A stretch of DNA of 64,000 nucleotides from the NCBI RefSeq assembly GCF_000332355.1, contig NZ_KB235958.1:2101528-2165527 (forward strand), read 5' to 3'. Below the pieces are notes generated by a model. The model was not told where the DNA came from. It searched no databases and was given only the letters and a program-made list of their open reading frames with translations. Shown here one piece after another: positions 61,301 to 64,000 of the stretch; within the stretch, counting starts at the first letter, position 1; each line of letters begins with the position of its first letter. The DNA is from Baaleninema simplex PCC 7105 (lineage in GTDB: Bacteria > Cyanobacteriota > Cyanobacteriia > Cyanobacteriales > Geitlerinemataceae). The position numbers and the translations under genes are program-made.

Positions 61301-63945
61301 ATGCCGTAAACCAACGCTTGTAACTGGTAGGCTTTGGCTTTATCGAGGCGGTTGTTGGCGTGGCTTAGAACCGTTCGAGCTAGCACTTCGGCGCGATCGA
61401 AATGAGTATTGACCGCCGCCACCTCGATCGCTTCGAGATGCAGAGACACCGTCAGGTCGTACTCCCGTTCCCATCCCCACTCCGCCATCGCGTTCAGTCC
61501 CACCTCGAGATAGTCCTGAGCCGTTTGAGAGGCTGCGGCCGCCTTCGCTTTACGAGCCGCGATCGAATTGAGCTGAGCCAGTTGCCGTTTTTCCTCCGGG
61601 CGCACCATCAAGGCCGCCCCAGCGTTTAACTGGTTGACGATCTCGAAAATCCCTTCCTCCAGAGCTTCCGGCGGCGTACTTTTCAACAGCAACTTTCCGA
61701 TTTGCAGCCGAACGTCCTGCTGGATTTCCGGCGAAATCAACGAGTAGGCCGCTTGCTGGACGCGATCGTGCAGAAATTTATAGGCGATATGAGAGCGATC
61801 GAGATCGGCATTGCGATCCTCATCGGCGTCCGGGTCGAGGGCGAGGGGAATTTTGTACGCATCGCTGAGGGGAACGATCGTCCCTTCGCGAACCGCCGGC
61901 CAGAGATCCGTGGCAGTACGCTGTTGCGATCGCTCGTTGACCACCGACAACACCCCCAAATCGAAGCGGTTGCCGATACAGGAGGCGAGCATCAACAAAT
62001 TTTGCGTTTCCAACGGGAGCGTCCGCAACTTACGAACCGTCAGTTCGATCGCGTTTTCAGAAATATCGAGCGTTTCCAATTGCGCCACGTCCCACTGCCA
62101 GCGTCCCGTTTCGGGGTCGAGGGTCAGCAAGTTTTCTCGCTCGAGAGACAGCAACAATTGCGTCAAGAAAAAGGGATTTCCATCCGTTTTGCGGTAGAGC
62201 AAACCCGCCAGCGATCGCACCTCTTCTCGAGGCAACCGTACCGTATCGGCCACCAGTTCCTCGACACAGTCGCGATCGAGATCGTTCAGGGTAATGGTGT
62301 CCCACGCGATCCCGCGATGGTGCAAATCTTCCAACAGCAGCATGAGCGGATGGGTGGGAGTGACTTCGTTATCCCGATACGCTCCGACCACCAACAGCGA
62401 TCCAGCGGGACGGAGTCCTTTCGCGGGTTCGCTCAACAAAACGTTCAACAACTTCAACGACGCCGAATCGGCCCATTGCAAATCGTCGAGAAACAACACC
62501 AACGGATGCGTCTCCCGAGCGAACACGCTCAACAGCTTTTGAAACACGTCGTTGAGGCGATTTTGCGCGTCTAGCGATCCCAAAACGGGCGCAGCCGGTT
62601 GAGGTCCTAAAATTGGCAGCAATTCGGGGAGAATTTCCACCGCCACCGCCGCGTTCGCCCCTAACGCCCGAGAGAGCGTTTGTTTCCACTGCACGACCCG
62701 AGCGGGACTTTCAGCGAGGAGTTGTTCGGCCAGCCCCGACAATCCCTGTAAAAACGCAAAATACGGAACGTTCCGTTTCAGACGCTCGAACTTACCGCTG
62801 GCGAAATAGCCGCGACATTGGGCTACAGGTTTGTGAATTTCGCGAACCAGCACCGATTTTCCGACTCCCGAATATCCCGCCACCATCAGAAACGCCACCC
62901 CACCCGACGACCTCGGTGCAGACTCCGCTCCGCTGATGCGCTCGAACGCTTCCATCAACCGTCGGACTTCCGCGTCCCGTCCGTAGAGTTTCGAGGGAAT
63001 TTGTAACTCGATCGCCACATCGTGACGTCCGAGAGGAAACGGTTGGATGCTGTCTCCGCGTTCCAACTGTCGCCGACAGTCTTGTAGGTCGGCAATTAAG
63101 CCAAAGGCACTTTGATAGCGATCTTCGGCCGTTTTCGAGAGCAACTTCATCACCAAATCCGACAGCATACGAGGAATCGTCGGATCGATCGATTCCGGCG
63201 GCGTGGGAATCTTGGCAATGTGATAGTGAACCAGTTCCAGAGCGTCGTCGCTGCGAAACGGCAGTTGTCCCGTCAGCAGTTCGTATAGCGTCACGCCAAA
63301 AGAGTAAAAATCGCTTTTGAAGTCGAGGGGACGGTTCGTGCGCCCCGTTTGTTCGGGAGACAGATATGCCAACGTTCCTTCAAGGGTGTTGACGGGGTTG
63401 AGATTGGGGCGTTCCTGAGACAAACGCGACGCGATCCCGAAATCGATCAGTTGGACGCGGCCGCTGTCGCGATTGTAAATAACGTTCTGCGGTTTGATAT
63501 CCTTGTGAACGATTTTGGCCAGATGCAGGTCTCGCAGCGCTTGCGAGAGTTGCACGGCAATGTCGAGACACTCGAGAAGCGACAGGCGTTGATGGCGGGC
63601 GATCGCCTCGAGAGACTGACCGCCGATATCTTCATAAACGGCCGCCAGGTGGTGATTGCGGTACGAAACGAGTCCGTAAGCTTTGACGAGATAGGGACTG
63701 TCGAGGGATTTGGCGATCTCGTGTTCGTGGCGAATGCGGGCGAGATCGACCAGGTCGGGATAGTCCGCGCGGGGTGTTTTGAGAATTACCGGCCGTCGGT
63801 CGTGCTGGCGGTAGCCGCGATACACAACGGTTTTAGCACTTCGATCGATTTCTTCGACGATCTGGTAGCCAGAAATAGAAATCATCGCTTCATCGAGAGC
63901 AGGGGAATCGTTGGGCGGGGCGACCGTCGCGCGGACTGGTTGCAA
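58366..63945 (-). CDS. Trifunctional Ser/Thr kinase / AAA-type ATPase / sensor histidine kinase
   Basis: A 1859-residue signalling protein. Residues ~27-285 form a Hanks-type kinase (Lys56, catalytic loop HKDIKPQN with Asp149, IDFG). Near residue 360 is the P-loop GYSGVGKS of a large predicted ATPase, with Walker B LFLDDLQWAD. A long TPR-like helical region follows. A GAF domain spans about 1365-1510. The histidine kinase has the phospho-acceptor His1595 in GIAHEINNPIG and ATP-binding motifs NAIDAI, IADNGIGMS and GTGLGLSISRQ. No receiver or transmembrane segment is visible, so it is cytosolic. Signal and partner regulator are unknown. Another ATG 20 codons in is possible. Confidence 0.94.
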   Translation of the reverse strand: MQPVRATVAPPNDSPALDEAMISISGYQIVEEIDRSAKTVVYRGYRQHDRRPVILKTPRADYPDLVDLARIRHEHEIAKSLDSPYLVKAYGLVSYRNHHLAAVYEDIGGQSLEAIARHQRLSLLECLDIAVQLSQALRDLHLAKIVHKDIKPQNVIYNRDSGRVQLIDFGIASRLSQERPNLNPVNTLEGTLAYLSPEQTGRTNRPLDFKSDFYSFGVTLYELLTGQLPFRSDDALELVHYHIAKIPTPPESIDPTIPRMLSDLVMKLLSKTAEDRYQSAFGLIADLQDCRRQLERGDSIQPFPLGRHDVAIELQIPSKLYGRDAEVRRLMEAFERISGAESAPRSSGGVAFLMVAGYSGVGKSVLVREIHKPVAQCRGYFASGKFERLKRNVPYFAFLQGLSGLAEQLLAESPARVVQWKQTLSRALGANAAVAVEILPELLPILGPQPAAPVLGSLDAQNRLNDVFQKLLSVFARETHPLVLFLDDLQWADSASLKLLNVLLSEPAKGLRPAGSLLVVGAYRDNEVTPTHPLMLLLEDLHHRGIAWDTITLNDLDRDCVEELVADTVRLPREEVRSLAGLLYRKTDGNPFFLTQLLLSLERENLLTLDPETGRWQWDVAQLETLDISENAIELTVRKLRTLPLETQNLLMLASCIGNRFDLGVLSVVNERSQQRTATDLWPAVREGTIVPLSDAYKIPLALDPDADEDRNADLDRSHIAYKFLHDRVQQAAYSLISPEIQQDVRLQIGKLLLKSTPPEALEEGIFEIVNQLNAGAALMVRPEEKRQLAQLNSIAARKAKAAAASQTAQDYLEVGLNAMAEWGWEREYDLTVSLHLEAIEVAAVNTHFDRAEVLARTVLSHANNRLDKAKAYQLQALVYGIQNQIARSLGMGKAAVEMLGVPWEDTPIPRDPRALLPPRDRLALLPRAESAYDRLAMTLLSAVATTAAFTDAAILRQAVLTQLKLSWQQGHAGDSAAAYAWYGALLCGLADDPNAGRDAADIAQQLLNSDEDRRLEGLVVAVTAGRVEPWYRPLKSLLPRLREGLQHAREVGDLAGCGHAATVYCSGAFWSEATLSAAVRLQDMAIALLREIEQNAALACVLVWRQLSANLQGHAADPWQLDGEHYAIATQYPQLHERQQRAALYCMEVAQTVLWVLLSDFDRAVVSATAAEDLKAIAVGTVDRAYQVAYGLLARLATSERVTENVAEDVEADLGQLRRWAKRMPQNFQHLLELVEAETYRVAGDYLNTMDRFDRAIATAKQYGHVREVALANERAARFYFDWGRESIAGLYLAEAYRSYRVWGATAKVRALGDRYPNLLAGMTAGSEWQFDRTLTLNADRTGQIWETALTRPTDTLVRASGTEFFRATAIEATHVLSSEIVLESLLKKLMNVVLKNAGAQTGFLILAERYDSPELETDSTTDVARLMVEASGTVTTEQVTVRQSIAVEACESLPKSVIYYVARRRESVVLNDAAEASTFANDPYIRQFKPRSLLCYPIERQGKLVGVLYLENNLTVGAFTRDRLDLLGLLCSQAAISIENATLYRNLKNSERRERERSQELEQLVRELDRAQLQLIQGEKMSALGQLVAGIAHEINNPIGFIVGNLTLADNYIKDLSDYLQLYRDRFPDPGQEFEDRAEEIDLEYLLEDAPKLMSSMQMGIDRIRQISKALRTFSRTDTDKPVRTNLHDNLRSALLILKHRLKANDARPEIQAIERYGEIPEVECYAGQLNQVFTNLIANAIDAIEEACQNRSYQELKESPHWIAIETELSEDGERVFVRIADNGIGMSEEVRSNMFERQFTTKPVGKGTGLGLSISRQIIVEKHGGAIACHSELGKGTTFEMELPREQKASDRTSQ

Positions 63946-64000
63946 ACCAAATCCTAATCAAGAGCCTATGGTATATTCTATCAATCTTGCTATCTCGCCA
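63946..64000. other. Window end
   Basis: 55 bp upstream of the kinase gene; nothing recognisable beyond its probable promoter. Confidence 0.3.

Noticed and set aside
62294-63957. Plus-strand open frames opposite the kinase gene, and others opposite cas1, cas6 and the helicase
   Set aside because: They are antisense shadows of strongly conserved genes and have no domain of their own.

Overview
This window is a chromosomal segment of a cyanobacterium. The evidence is chlL and chlN (dark-operative protochlorophyllide reductase), a high-light-inducible protein gene, System II cytochrome c maturation genes (ccdA and ccs1/resB), a DUF5331-type protein between chlL and chlN, PEP-CTERM surface proteins, and very many GCGATCGC (HIP1) octamers. 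Genus cannot be fixed from the sequence alone.

Layout. 0-6 kb is a scrap zone of decayed mobile DNA (TnpB tail, a HEARO-like RNA element, a broken ISL3 transposase, a MITE) around a choice-of-anchor A surface protein, a GFA-domain protein, cobU and an ATP-grasp protein. 6-16 kb is a CRISPR locus: a decayed three-repeat remnant, a 56-repeat array, an AT-rich leader, cas2, cas1, a small Csx18-like membrane protein and cas6. No effector genes are present; repeat architecture suggests the array serves a type III (or I-D) effector encoded elsewhere. 16-24 kb is housekeeping: tRNA-Ala(CGC), a HAD phosphatase, a methyltransferase, pyrG, a squalene/phytoene synthase homologue, ccdA and ccs1. At 24-26 kb an ftsH copy has been destroyed by a MITE and by a structured-RNA mobile element. 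26-41 kb holds a His-rich CobW GTPase, dtd, cobS, a transglutaminase-like protein, a Rieske oxygenase, an Rpn-like nuclease with a 12-bp tandem repeat, a SNF2 helicase/SWIM pair, an Hlip, an SPFH/NfeD pair and a TPR glycosyltransferase. 41-46 kb is the chlL-DUF5331-chlN block.

46-57 kb is the most distinctive region. It is visibly more AT-rich and poor in HIP1 sites, with seven co-directional genes: alpha/beta hydrolase, BASS-type transporter, acyl-CoA dehydrogenase, SDR, PEP-CTERM protein, sulfotransferase, and a fused fatty-acyl-AMP ligase / acyl carrier / PLP alpha-oxoamine synthase. A TetR regulator diverges from it. Read together they look like an uncharacterised pathway to a sulfated, sphingoid-like long-chain amino alcohol. 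An intact IS4-family element and a giant Ser/Thr kinase / ATPase / histidine kinase close the window.

Two families of small mobile elements run through the segment: MITEs with a 12-bp inverted repeat (GGGTGCATCTCA) and 8-bp target duplications (five copies), and IS200/IS605-like elements of about 400 bp that share a right-end motif and carry structured, apparently non-coding RNA.
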